64,000 nt of DNA from Myxococcales bacterium. GTDB lineage: Bacteria > Myxococcota_A > Polyangia > Haliangiales > Haliangiaceae. Every line of letters begins with the position of its first letter. Positions within the stretch are counted from its first letter, which is position 1. The translations under genes and the position numbers were made by a program. Below the pieces are notes generated by a model. That model searched no databases. It was not told where the DNA came from and saw only the letters and a program-made list of their open reading frames with translations. Location: NCBI GenBank assembly GCA_016717005.1, contig JADJUF010000049.1, positions 348,333 to 412,332 on the forward strand. Reading direction: 5' to 3'. Below are positions 11,668 through 23,441 of the stretch, piece after piece.

Positions 11668-12168
11668 ATGTCGCGCTCGCTCCGCACCCGCTTCGCCGCC
11701 CCGCTGGTCGTGACCCTGGCGGTCGCGCCCGCGTGCGTGGTCCACAGCGCCTCGGCGCCGCCGCCCGCCGGCCCCGCCACCGCCGGCCCCACGACCGCGG
11801 ACGCGACCGCGGCGCCGCCGACCGGCCCGGCCCCGGTCGAGGTCCCGCGCGAGCCCGCGGTCACCGATCAGGTGCGGCCGCCGCCGCCCACCACGACCGC
11901 CACCACGCTGCACACCTGGACGGTGTTCCGCAACCGCACCGATCAGCAGTGCTACGCGTCGATCGACGTGACCTGCTCGCCCAAGGCGACCTGCAACCCG
12001 CCGCCGCCGCGGCCGATGGAGTCGTGCCCGACCGGCATGACCGACCAGTTGGTCAAGATCCGCGAGCAGCCCGGCGGCACCTGCCTGCTCGAGTCCTCGC
12101 CCCCGGCGTGCGCCCCCAACGCGCCGTGCAACCCGCCGCGGCCGCAGCCGGTCGACTGCCCGTCGTGA
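11668..12168 (+). CDS. Proline-rich lipoprotein, hypothetical
   Basis: 166 residues. TAGGTT lies exactly 6 nt before the ATG. A signal peptide ends in VAPAC, a lipobox. Residues 25-75 are low-complexity Pro/Ala/Thr. The C-terminal half has eight cysteines arranged in two similar blocks (CYASIDVTCSPKATCNPPPP and CLLESSPPACAPNAPCNPPR), so it contains an internal duplication. The stop overlaps the GTG of the next gene. Function unknown. Confidence 0.65.
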   Translation: MSRSLRTRFAAPLVVTLAVAPACVVHSASAPPPAGPATAGPTTADATAAPPTGPAPVEVPREPAVTDQVRPPPPTTTATTLHTWTVFRNRTDQQCYASIDVTCSPKATCNPPPPRPMESCPTGMTDQLVKIREQPGGTCLLESSPPACAPNAPCNPPRPQPVDCPS

Positions 12169-12920
12169 CCGTGGGCGTGGCCCCCGTCGCGACCCCGCCG
12201 GCCTCGGACCGCGTCCGCGCCGAGTGGCGCAACCGCATCGCGGCCGAGTACGGCTCGGCCGCGATCACCCAGCACTTCGTCCTGTGGCTGATCCAGATCG
12301 GCGCCAGCCCCGACCTGATCGAGCTGGGGCTGGCGATCGTCGCCGACGAGCTGGCCCACTCGCAGCGCTCGGCCGAGGTCTACGTCGCGGCCGGCGGCGC
12401 CGCGCCGCCTGCGCTCGACCGCGCGACGCTGGCGCTGCCCCGGCGCGCGGACCGGCCGCTCGAGGACGACGTGATCACCGCCGCGCTGCAGGTGTTCTGC
12501 CTCAACGAGACCGTCGCCGTGCCGCTGTTCGCGCACCTGCGGGCCGCGGCCACGGTGCCGGTGGCGCGCGCCGCGCTCGATCGGATCCTGCAGGACGAGG
12601 TCCGCCACCGCGACTTCGGCTGGGCCTGCCTCGACTGGGTGCTGACGACGCCCCTGGCCGCCGCGCTGCCGGGCCTCGCCGCCGCCGAGCTGCCGCGGCT
12701 GTTCGCCGCGCTGACCGCCAGCTACGGCGGCGCGCTCGACGCGCCCAGCGCCGTGACCGATGACGATCGCGCCTGGGGCCTGGCCCCGGCGCGGGACTAC
12801 GCCCGGATCCTGACCGCGACCTGGGCCCGCGACTACGCGCCCAGGTTCGAGGCCCGCGGCATCGCCGCCGCCGCCGCCTGTGCCGCGCGAGATCCCTCGA
12901 TCGCGGCGGCGATCGATTGA
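12165..12920 (+). CDS. Ferritin-like diiron domain protein
   Basis: 251 residues from GTG 12165, overlapping the previous stop as GTGA. Three carboxylate/histidine helices are visible: ADELAHSQRSAE, CLNETVAVPL and LQDEVRHRDFGWA, giving the ExxH pairs of a four-helix ferritin-like bundle. This resembles the ferritin-like proteins found in Myxococcota gene sets next to small Cys-rich lipoproteins. Whether it stores iron or oxidises a substrate cannot be told. No signal peptide, so cytoplasmic. Confidence 0.7.
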   Translation: MTVGVAPVATPPASDRVRAEWRNRIAAEYGSAAITQHFVLWLIQIGASPDLIELGLAIVADELAHSQRSAEVYVAAGGAAPPALDRATLALPRRADRPLEDDVITAALQVFCLNETVAVPLFAHLRAAATVPVARAALDRILQDEVRHRDFGWACLDWVLTTPLAAALPGLAAAELPRLFAALTASYGGALDAPSAVTDDDRAWGLAPARDYARILTATWARDYAPRFEARGIAAAAACAARDPSIAAAID

Positions 12921-12965
12921 TCGATCGCGGCGCCCGCATATGATGCGCGGCGAAAGGCGAGTCGC

Positions 12966-13913
<948 letters not shown>

Positions 13914-13936
13914 CCGCGGTCGTTGGTGTACGTTCC

Positions 13937-13968
13937 GACTCAGGCGCATGGCTGCGCCACCCTGAGTC
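13937..13968 (+). promoter_or_regulatory. Perfect inverted repeat touching the start codon of the AlbA_2 gene
   Basis: GACTCAGG (13937-13944) and CCTGAGTC (13961-13968) are exact mirrors, with an inner CGCA/TGCG stem and a TGGC loop. The right arm ends at the base before the ATG at 13969, and no Shine-Dalgarno sequence exists outside the hairpin. A TACGTT hexamer lies at about 13929. It could be an operator for the encoded DNA-binding protein or a translation-blocking RNA hairpin. Confidence 0.5.
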
Positions 13969-15444
13969 ATGAGTCCCATCCGCTCGCCCGCGTTTCTGGC
14001 CGATCTAGTTCGCGAGCTCTGCCGCCTGCCGACCGAGACCGAGTCGGTCGAGTTCAAGCGGAACAACGACGACCCGCAGGAGCTCGGCGAGTACATCTCG
14101 GCGCTCGCCAACGCGGCGGCGCTGGTCGGCAAGTCGAGCGCCTACCTGCTGTGGGGCGTCGACGACAAGACCCACGACATCGTCGGCACCACCGTCGCAC
14201 CCAAGCAGCAGAAGAAGGGCGCCCAGGAGCTTGAGAGCTGGCTCCTCCAGCAGCTGACGCCGAAGATCGAGTTCGGCTTCTACGAAGTCGACGTCGATGG
14301 CAAGCGGGTCGTCGTGCTGGAGATCGAACGTGCGACCCGTCAGCCGGTGCAGTTCCACGGCGTCGAGTACATCCGGGTCGGCTCGTACAAGCAGCCGTTG
14401 AAGAACTATCCGGAGAAGGAACGGGCGCTCTGGAGGATCTTCGACCAGACTCCATTCGAAGTCGGTGTCGCAACGGAGCACGTGACCGAGGAGGAGGTCG
14501 TGCACCTCCTGGACTATCCGGCGTACTTCGATCTGCTGGCGCGGCCACTGCCTACCGATCGGAGCAAGATCATCGAGGCCCTCGCGGGTGACCGGCTCAT
14601 CCGTCGGAGCGATGCCGGCGGATGGGACATCACGAACCTCGGGGCGATGTTGTTCGCGAAGCAGCTGGCCTGGTTCCACAAGCTCGAGCGCAAGGCGATC
14701 CGGGTCATCGTCTACCGGGGAACTGAAAAGACGAGCACGGAGCGTGAGCAGGGTGGGTCGAGGGGCTACGCCAGTGGCTTCGAGGGACTCATTACCTACA
14801 TCAACGGGCTGATCCCATCGAACGAGGTGGTCGAGCAGGCGCTTCGCAAAACCGTCCCGATGTACCCGCCGATCGCGGTCCGTGAGCTCGTGGCGAACGC
14901 GCTCATCCACCAGGACTTCTTCGTCAGCGGCGCCGGACCGACCGTCGAGATCTTCGCGGACCGGATGGAGATCACGAACCCCGGCGTACCGCTCGTCAAG
15001 GCCGACCGGTTTCTCGACCAACCTCCGCGATCTCGCAACGAGGACCTCGCGTCATTGATGCGCCGGATGGGCATCTGCGAAGAGCGAGGCAGCGGCGTCG
15101 ACAAGGTCGTGTTCCAGACCGAGTACTTCCAGCTGCCGGCGCCGTTGTTCGAGGTCCGCGGTGAGGCGACCGTCGCCATCCTCTACGCCCATCGACCGTT
15201 GGACAAGATGAGTCGCGACGACCGCGTTCGTGCCTGCTACTTGCATGCGTGCCTGAAGTACGTCAGCAACGAACAGGTCACCAACGCGTCCATCCGAAAG
15301 CGCTTCGGGATCGACGAAAAGAACAGCGCGAGCGCTTCCCGGCTCATCAAGGAGGCGGTCGAGGCTGGGGTTATCGTCGCGGTGGACCCGGCCGCCGGGC
15401 GGAAGTTCATGCGGTATGTGCCGAGCTGGGCGGTGGCCAGTTAG
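13969..15444 (+). CDS. AlbA_2 / HATPase_c_4 putative transcriptional regulator
   Basis: 491 residues. The N-terminus has the Schlafen AlbA_2 signature: ETESVEFKRNN (about 22-32), EYISALANAAAL and LLWGVDDKTHDIVGT. The C-terminal part has the divergent GHKL ATPase motifs AVRELVANALIHQDF, EIFADRMEITNPG and GICEERGSGVDKV. Proteins with this layout are annotated as ATP-binding putative transcriptional regulators and often travel in genomic islands. Third codon positions hold clearly more A/T than neighbours, so the gene looks recently acquired. It sits between tdh and kbl, which are normally adjacent. A link to threonine use is not needed; it may simply be cargo. Confidence 0.85.
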   Translation: MSPIRSPAFLADLVRELCRLPTETESVEFKRNNDDPQELGEYISALANAAALVGKSSAYLLWGVDDKTHDIVGTTVAPKQQKKGAQELESWLLQQLTPKIEFGFYEVDVDGKRVVVLEIERATRQPVQFHGVEYIRVGSYKQPLKNYPEKERALWRIFDQTPFEVGVATEHVTEEEVVHLLDYPAYFDLLARPLPTDRSKIIEALAGDRLIRRSDAGGWDITNLGAMLFAKQLAWFHKLERKAIRVIVYRGTEKTSTEREQGGSRGYASGFEGLITYINGLIPSNEVVEQALRKTVPMYPPIAVRELVANALIHQDFFVSGAGPTVEIFADRMEITNPGVPLVKADRFLDQPPRSRNEDLASLMRRMGICEERGSGVDKVVFQTEYFQLPAPLFEVRGEATVAILYAHRPLDKMSRDDRVRACYLHACLKYVSNEQVTNASIRKRFGIDEKNSASASRLIKEAVEAGVIVAVDPAAGRKFMRYVPSWAVAS

Positions 15445-15583
15445 CTATTTGATCGACTGGCGCGCGCGCCGCGGCATTTTGCGATTTTTCCAAGCAATTA
15501 CAATAACATGACCTATTTGATGGACATTTGATAGCGCGGCCGATCTCGCCGCGCCGCGCAGGCCGCGGCGTATAACCGCGGCC
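15445..15583. repeat. AT-rich gap with three ATTTGAT copies
   Basis: This short stretch is the most AT-rich in the window, especially 15470-15535. ATTTGAT occurs at 15447-15453, 15515-15521 and 15526-15532; the first two sit in near-identical 14-mers (GCTATTTGATCGAC and CCTATTTGATGGAC). They may be remnants of an insertion boundary or protein-binding sites. Close to kbl, TATAAC at 15571-15576 lies 7 nt before its ATG and may serve as its -10 box. Confidence 0.5.
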
Positions 15584-16774
<1,191 letters not shown>

Positions 16775-16804
16775 GGCGGGGCGGCGCGGGCGCTCAGGTC
16801 AGCG

Positions 16805-17263
16805 TCAGAACTGGCCGCCGAGGCGCAGCAGCGTCGGCGCCGGGGCCCCGTCGTCGGTGTACGCCAGCAGCGCGGGATCGACGACCTGCGCGATCAGGCC
16901 GCCCACGGCCAGGCCGACGACCAGCGACCCGACGCAGCGCAGGAGGCCGCTGTCGTCGACGCAGACGCGGTGACCGATCACGCCGCCCACCGCCGGCAGC
17001 GCCAGCCGCAGGCCCAGGCTGCCGCCGGCCCGGTTCCACTCGCCCTGGGTGGCGTGGATGATCGGCCCGCCCAGCACGTACCCGGCCAGGCCGGCGTACG
17101 CCGCCAGCTCGCTGTCGCCGAACAGGCCCACGAGCAGGAGCGCGTCGCTGGTGCCGTCGATCGCGACGATCCGTTCGCCGTACCAGCGCGGCTCGGCGGT
17201 CGCGGCCGGCGCCGCCGCCACGAGGCCCGCCGCGCACCCGATCGCGATCAGCCGCCCGCGCAT
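16805..17263 (-). CDS. Hypothetical exported or membrane protein
   Basis: 152 residues from ATG 17263, with TACGAT exactly 6 nt upstream. The N-terminus is a signal peptide (RLIAIGCAAGLVAAAPAATAEP). Two Gly-rich hydrophobic stretches follow (AAYAGLAGYVLGGPIIHA and VGSLVVGLAVGGLIAQVV), similar to other small myxobacterial membrane proteins. Two cysteines (HRVCVDDSGLLRC) could pair. I do not recognise a family. Convergent with kbl. Confidence 0.6.
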   Translation of the reverse strand: MRGRLIAIGCAAGLVAAAPAATAEPRWYGERIVAIDGTSDALLLVGLFGDSELAAYAGLAGYVLGGPIIHATQGEWNRAGGSLGLRLALPAVGGVIGHRVCVDDSGLLRCVGSLVVGLAVGGLIAQVVDPALLAYTDDGAPAPTLLRLGGQF

Positions 17264-17304
17264 CTCGAGATCGTAGCGCCGCTGGGTCGTGCTAGTACAC
17301 GACG

Positions 17305-17541
17305 GTGACCGCCGATCAGATCGCCGCCAAGATCCGCACCGCGCTACCTGACGCCGAGGTGCGCCTGGAAGATCTCACCGGCACCTCGGATCACTGGAAG
17401 GTCCAGGTCGTGTCGACGGCATTCTCCGGCAAGCCGCTGGTGCAGCGCCACCGCCTGATGAACGCCGCGCTGGCCGAGGAGCTGCGCGGCCCGATCCATG
17501 CGCTGACGATGGACCTGCTCGCGCCCGACGAGATGCGCTGA
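17305..17541 (+). CDS. BolA/IbaG family protein
   Basis: 78 residues from GTG 17305, preceded at 6 nt by TAGTAC. The sequence has the BolA fold signature, with VVSTAFSGKPLVQRHRLMNA matching the conserved F-x-G-x-x-x-x-x-R-H-R-x-x block and ending in a short helix. BolA-like proteins bind monothiol glutaredoxins and [2Fe-2S] clusters and affect iron handling or stress responses; IbaG types are about this size. It stands alone here. Confidence 0.85.
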   Translation: MTADQIAAKIRTALPDAEVRLEDLTGTSDHWKVQVVSTAFSGKPLVQRHRLMNAALAEELRGPIHALTMDLLAPDEMR

Positions 17542-17711
17542 CCCGCGTCACCGGCCGACGGTGATCGGGGCCGTGCGCCGAGGGTGTGCGACGAGGTTGT
17601 GGGACCCTGTAGGCGTGAGACCGCGTCACAGATCCGCGGGAGCTTTTTGCGGATTTTCATCGCGCAATCGCGACGACTGCGTGCCACCATCACGGCGCGA
17701 CCAACCGCGTC

Positions 17712-20363
17712 ATGACGCAACCGCTCGACCCCTCGGCACCGCTCACCCAGGAGCAGTTCGGCCCGTACGTCGTCTACGAACGACTCGGGGTAGGAGGGAT
17801 GGCGACCGTCCACCGCGCCAAGCAGCGCGGCATCGAAGGGATCGAGCGCGTCGTCGCGCTCAAGCGGCTGCTGCCGCACCTGGCCGAGGACGCCACCTTC
17901 ATCAAGTCGTTCGTGCGCGAGGCCAAGCTGGCGCTGATGCTCCAGCACGCCAACGTCGTCCAGCTGTTCGAGCTGGGCAAGGTCGGCGGCGTCTACTTCA
18001 TCGCGATGGAGTACATCGACGGCCGCGACGTCCGCCGGATCCTGCGCCAGTCGCGCAAGGTCTCGGGGCCGCCGACGATCAACGTCACGCTGTCGCTCTT
18101 GATCCAGGCGTGCGAGGCGCTCGAGTACGCCCACACCAAGTGCGACGACGACGGCGAGCCGCTCGGGCTGGTCCACCGCGACGTGTCGCCGTCGAACCTG
18201 ATGGTGACGCGCTCCGGCCACCTCAAGGTCATCGACTTCGGGATCGCCAAGGCCCAGTCGGCGCAGCTCCGCACCCAGACCGGTCGGGTCAAGGGCAAGC
18301 TCGCGTACATGGCGCCCGAGGCGATCGCGGGCAAGGAGCTCGACGCCCGCTCCGACCTGTTCTCGATGGGCGTCATCGCCCACGAGCTCCTGACCGCGCG
18401 ACCGCTGTTCGCGTCGAAGAACGAGTACCAGACGCTGCTCAACGTGCAGCGCTCGGACGTGCTGCCGCCGTCGGCGTTCAACCAGGCGGTGCCGCCCGAG
18501 CTCGACGCGATCGTGCTGCGGGCGCTGGCCCGGGATCCCGATCACCGCTACTCGTCGGCGGCCGAGCTGCGCGACGACCTGCACGCGGTCCGCATCCGCT
18601 ACCAGCTCTCGGCGACCAACCGCGAGGTCCAGGCCTGGTCCGACTGGGCGTTCGCGCTCGAGGCGCCCGAGGGCAACTTCAGCGGCGCGGCGGTCAGCGA
18701 CTCGCTCGGCGGCGTGTCGCGCTCGCCGGCGTTGCGCACGCCCCCGCCGATGGCGATCCGGGCGGCGTCGCAGAGCGGCCACCCGCCGATGGTGGCCCGC
18801 GCGCGCACCGACGGCGGCCGCCCCAACCCCAACGAGGAGGAGGAGGCCGCGGACGTCGCCTGGGGCGGCGGCCAGGAGCACGACTCCAACCAGCCGGTCG
18901 CGCTCGACGACGTGCCCGACTACTCGCACGCGGGCGCGATGGGCGCCGGCATGGTCGCGGCCGAGGCCGATCCCGCCGACTCGGCGACCTTGATCGGCAT
19001 GATGGCGCCGCAGGCCCAGGCCCGGCCCGCGACGTTCCCGCACGGCTCGAGCTCCGACGCGGTGCCCGCGCGCCGACCGACGTCGACCGGCGCCCCGGTC
19101 GCGGTGCCGCTCGACGCGAGCGACGCGACCGCGCCCAACCCGCGCTCGTCGAGCCCCGCGTTCGGCGCGGCGATCGTCGAGCAGCGCGCCGGCTCCGGCG
19201 TCAAGGTCGTGGTCGGCCTGCTGGCGGTGGCGGCGATCGCGGCCGGCGCGTACTTCGCGTTCGTCCGCCCCAGCGCCAAGGCGCCGGCCACGCCGACCGG
19301 CCCCGAGGTCACGGCGGTGCCGACCGGCACGCTCAAGTTCATCGTCGAGCCCGGCGACGCGCAGATCAAGATCGCCGGCCTCGAGCAGCACGCCGGCGCG
19401 CCCTGGACGATCCAGCTCGAGCCCGGCGTCGTCCAGGTGAAGATCAGCCGCGACGGGTTCGTGTCGTGGGAGACCTCGATCGAGCTGTCGTCGAGCGAGA
19501 CCCAGACCATCCGCGCGGTGCTGGCGCCGGCGCCGGCCGGGCCCGAGGCCGACATGGCGATGCTGGTGCTCGACTCCGAGCCCCAGGGCCTGACCGTGCT
19601 GCTCGACGGCAAGGAGCTGCCCGACAAGACGCCGATCAAGATGGCGGTGTCGCCGGGCAACCACTCGGTCGCGCTGCGCCAGGCCGGCGAGGTCCTCTGG
19701 CGGCAGCGGTTCGAGGCCGAGGCCCGCACGCAGTACGAGTTCTCGCCGTCGATGAGCGAGGTCAAGCGCCGCGAGCGCGGTGAGCGCGAGGCGCGCGAGC
19801 TGGCCCAGGCCCAGATCCGCGAGGCCCGGCCGGTGCCGCCGCCCCGGCCCGAGGCGCCGACGCTCGGCGTCGCGGTGCCGCCGCCGCCCCCGACGACGAC
19901 GCCGCCCGTCACGGGCGCCGCGAAGCCCCCGACCACCGGCTCGGCCAGCGCCGCCCTGGTCACGCCACCACCGCCGGGCCCTGGCACCGCCGCGGTCGTC
20001 AAGGCGCCGGACATCGACGCCGGCGCGCGCGCGGTCGTCGCGCCCCCGGTGGCCGTGCCCGCGCCGCGCACCGGGCCGCCGAAGCTCGTGCCCCCCAACG
20101 CGGTCAAGCGCACGAGCGGCGACCTGCCGCGCATCACCACGATCACCCGCCCCGGCCAGGAGTCGACCGTGCCGAAGTCGGTGAGCGCCAAGATCTGCGT
20201 CGACGCGGGCGGCTCGGTCACGTCGGTCTCGGTCATCAAGCTGACCGGCGAGGTGGCCGACAAGCTGTCCTCGGCGATCAAGACCTGGCGGTTCACCTCC
20301 TACAAGGACGCGGGCCACGCGGTCCCGGTCTGCTTCGTCAACACGTTCGCCTTGTCGAAGTGA
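17712..20363 (+). CDS. Transmembrane Ser/Thr kinase with PEGA and TonB-like C-terminal domains
   Basis: 883 residues. The kinase domain (about 18-290) has GVGGMATV, VALKRLL, HRDVSPSN and DFGIAK. A Pro/Ala/Ser-rich region leads to one membrane helix (about 497-518). Outside it are two PEGA-like repeats (about 537-600 and 617-675; GDAQIKIAG and EPQGLTVLLDGKELP), a long Pro/Thr linker, and a final 60 residues (ICVDAGGSVTSVSVIKLTGE, then KTWRF) of the TonB/AgmX-like C-terminal type. A kinase joined to a periplasm-spanning TonB-like tail suggests signalling across the envelope. The upstream gap has a weak ATCCGC/GCGGAT hairpin at 17632-17654. Confidence 0.88.
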   Translation: MTQPLDPSAPLTQEQFGPYVVYERLGVGGMATVHRAKQRGIEGIERVVALKRLLPHLAEDATFIKSFVREAKLALMLQHANVVQLFELGKVGGVYFIAMEYIDGRDVRRILRQSRKVSGPPTINVTLSLLIQACEALEYAHTKCDDDGEPLGLVHRDVSPSNLMVTRSGHLKVIDFGIAKAQSAQLRTQTGRVKGKLAYMAPEAIAGKELDARSDLFSMGVIAHELLTARPLFASKNEYQTLLNVQRSDVLPPSAFNQAVPPELDAIVLRALARDPDHRYSSAAELRDDLHAVRIRYQLSATNREVQAWSDWAFALEAPEGNFSGAAVSDSLGGVSRSPALRTPPPMAIRAASQSGHPPMVARARTDGGRPNPNEEEEAADVAWGGGQEHDSNQPVALDDVPDYSHAGAMGAGMVAAEADPADSATLIGMMAPQAQARPATFPHGSSSDAVPARRPTSTGAPVAVPLDASDATAPNPRSSSPAFGAAIVEQRAGSGVKVVVGLLAVAAIAAGAYFAFVRPSAKAPATPTGPEVTAVPTGTLKFIVEPGDAQIKIAGLEQHAGAPWTIQLEPGVVQVKISRDGFVSWETSIELSSSETQTIRAVLAPAPAGPEADMAMLVLDSEPQGLTVLLDGKELPDKTPIKMAVSPGNHSVALRQAGEVLWRQRFEAEARTQYEFSPSMSEVKRRERGEREARELAQAQIREARPVPPPRPEAPTLGVAVPPPPPTTTPPVTGAAKPPTTGSASAALVTPPPPGPGTAAVVKAPDIDAGARAVVAPPVAVPAPRTGPPKLVPPNAVKRTSGDLPRITTITRPGQESTVPKSVSAKICVDAGGSVTSVSVIKLTGEVADKLSSAIKTWRFTSYKDAGHAVPVCFVNTFALSK

Positions 20364-20437
20364 TCGGCGGCGTGGCGCGGCGACCAGCTGCGTCGAGCGC
20401 CCGCCGCGCCGCGCCGGCCCGGGGTAGAGTCCCGGCC

Positions 20438-20821
20438 ATGAGACTCGTGTTCGTGCTCACGCTCGCATCGCTCCTGGCCTGCACCAAGGCGGAGCCCAAG
20501 GCCAAGGCCAAGCCCCAGCCCGCGCCCGTCACCGCCGGCACGATCGCCGCCGACGGCTCGCGCGCGATCCCGATCACCGTCAAGAAGGCCGGCTACGAAC
20601 CCGACAGCATCCAGGCCAAGCCCAACGAGAAGCTGACGCTGGTCTTCACCCGGGTCGAGGACACCCAGTGCGGCGCCCAGGTCAAGGTCGCCGGCGGCGC
20701 GGTCCACGACCTGCCGATGAACCAGCCGGTCGAGATCGCCGTGACCGCGCCGGCCAGCGGCGAGGTCCAGTTCGCGTGCGGCATGGACATGATGTCCGGC
20801 CTGATCGTCGTCGGGTCCTGA
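20438..20821 (+). CDS. Cupredoxin-like lipoprotein
   Basis: 127 residues from ATG 20438, with TAGAGT 7 nt upstream. A signal peptide ends in LLAC. After a Lys/Pro linker comes a single cupredoxin-like domain (VKKAGYEPDSIQAKPNEK, then LTLVFTR and FACGMDMMSG). The Cys-x-Met-x-Met tail and the AVHDL histidine are plausible copper ligands, as in the Cupredoxin_1 domains tied to copper or iron handling. It would be anchored in the periplasm or on the outer membrane. No copper pump lies nearby. Confidence 0.78.
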   Translation: MRLVFVLTLASLLACTKAEPKAKAKPQPAPVTAGTIAADGSRAIPITVKKAGYEPDSIQAKPNEKLTLVFTRVEDTQCGAQVKVAGGAVHDLPMNQPVEIAVTAPASGEVQFACGMDMMSGLIVVGS

Positions 20822-21281
<460 letters not shown>

Positions 21282-21947
21282 TCACGCGAACAGCGCGCGC
21301 TCGAGCACCGCGCTCAGCGCGGCCTTGGCCGCGGGCGCCGCGACCGACGGCGGCCCGTGCAGCCCGGCCAGCGCCGCGGCGCACTCGACCGCCGCGATGT
21401 AGAGCACCCACGCGGTCGCGGCCGGATCCGGCACCCGCGCCCGCGGCGTGATCGCGGCGATCAGCTCGGTCAGCCGCCCGCACGACAGCTCGTCGAACGC
21501 CCGGCGCTGGCGCGCCACCTCGGGATCGCGCAGCGCCATCTCGACGAACACCCGCTGCATCGCCGGGAACTGGGCGACGTGATCGCACAGCACGTCGATG
21601 GCCGCGGCGATCGTGGCGGCGCGGGCCTTGCCGGTGAAGCGCTCCGGGGTGAGGCGCTCGAGGATCCGCTCGTAGCCCGCGGCGAGGTGACGGCGCGACA
21701 CCTCGATGAACACCTGCCGCTTGTCGTCGAAGTAGCGGTAGAAGGTGCCGACCGAGACCCGGGCGCGCCGCGCGATGTCGGGGGTGCCGGTGGCGTCGTA
21801 GCCGTCGGACACGAACGCCTCGGACGCGGCGTCGATGAGCGCCTCGTAGGTGCGCCGCGCCCGCTCCTGCGTGAAGTGCGGCGCGCGCGGATCCGCCAGC
21901 ACCGCGGCGGCGGCGCCGGTGGCAGGACGCGACGCGGCGCGGACCAT
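21282..21947 (-). CDS. TetR/AcrR family transcriptional regulator
   Basis: 221 residues. The N-terminal HTH follows the family pattern (EALIDAASEAFVSDGYDATG, then IARRARVSVGTFYRYFDDK, about 35-80). The C-terminal ligand domain is helical and unremarkable. It is divergent from the diiron protein gene with 71 bp between the starts, and the gap contains palindromic TGAAA/TTTCA sites. It probably represses itself and the diiron gene until a small, perhaps hydrophobic, ligand binds. Confidence 0.92.
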   Translation of the reverse strand: MVRAASRPATGAAAAVLADPRAPHFTQERARRTYEALIDAASEAFVSDGYDATGTPDIARRARVSVGTFYRYFDDKRQVFIEVSRRHLAAGYERILERLTPERFTGKARAATIAAAIDVLCDHVAQFPAMQRVFVEMALRDPEVARQRRAFDELSCGRLTELIAAITPRARVPDPAATAWVLYIAAVECAAALAGLHGPPSVAAPAAKAALSAVLERALFA

Positions 21948-21990
21948 GGCCCCAGTTTCACCTTGACGGCGCGCCGCGCCAAGCCCAAAC

Positions 21991-22004
21991 TGAAATTAGT
22001 TTCA
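21991..22004. promoter_or_regulatory. Candidate TetR operator TGAAATTAGTTTCA
   Basis: Arms TGAAA (21991-21995) and TTTCA (22000-22004) form an exact palindrome around TTAG. The octamer AGTTTCAC occurs here (21998-22005) and again at 21954-21961 nearer the TetR start. TTGACG at 21963-21968 is a possible -35 box for the diiron gene, so a bound repressor would cover its promoter. A strong GGAGG (22010-22014) precedes the ATG at 22019. Confidence 0.55.
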
Positions 22005-22018
22005 CATTTGGAGGAACC

Positions 22019-23059
<1,041 letters not shown>

Positions 23060-23082
23060 TCGCGACGGCGTAGACTCGGGGC

Positions 23083-23427
23083 ATGCGCACGCTCGCCCTG
23101 CTCGCCGTCGCCACCTTCGCCTGCAAGGCGTCCTCCCCGTCGACGCCGCCGCGGGCGACCACGATCGACGAGCGCCAGGCCTGCAGCGCCGACGCCGACT
23201 GCGCGGTGGTCGAGTTGACCTGCTGCGACGCCTGCAACGGCGGCACGGTGGCCGGCGTCCACCGCGACTTCGCCGCCGACGTCCACCGCGAGTACACGAG
23301 CGCCTGCGCCGGCGCGACGTGCACCGAGCGCGGCTGCGTCGACCAGCCCGCGCCAGCGTGCGATCGCGGCATGTGCGTGGTCCGCACCGGCGATCAGGTC
23401 GTGGCCGAGCCGCTGCCGGCGCGGTGA
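23083..23427 (+). CDS. Cys-rich small lipoprotein
   Basis: 114 residues from ATG 23083, with TAGACT exactly 6 nt upstream. Signal peptide ends in ATFAC. Ten further cysteines follow (CSADADCAVVELTCCDACNGG, split here as a run of paired Cys; then CAGATCTERGCVD and CDRGMC), probably all in disulfides. Such small Cys-rich lipoproteins are frequent in Myxococcota, where their function is not known. Confidence 0.65.
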   Translation: MRTLALLAVATFACKASSPSTPPRATTIDERQACSADADCAVVELTCCDACNGGTVAGVHRDFAADVHREYTSACAGATCTERGCVDQPAPACDRGMCVVRTGDQVVAEPLPAR

Positions 23428-23441
23428 GGCGCGTGGTGGCG

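Noticed and set aside
15445..15583. Integrase attachment site
   Set aside because: There is no integrase, tRNA or matching left copy; the repeats alone do not prove it.
17632..17657. Rho-independent terminator before the kinase gene
   Set aside because: ATCCGC/GCGGAT plus four T is too short and lies upstream of a gene with a T-run partly in the loop; kept only as a note.
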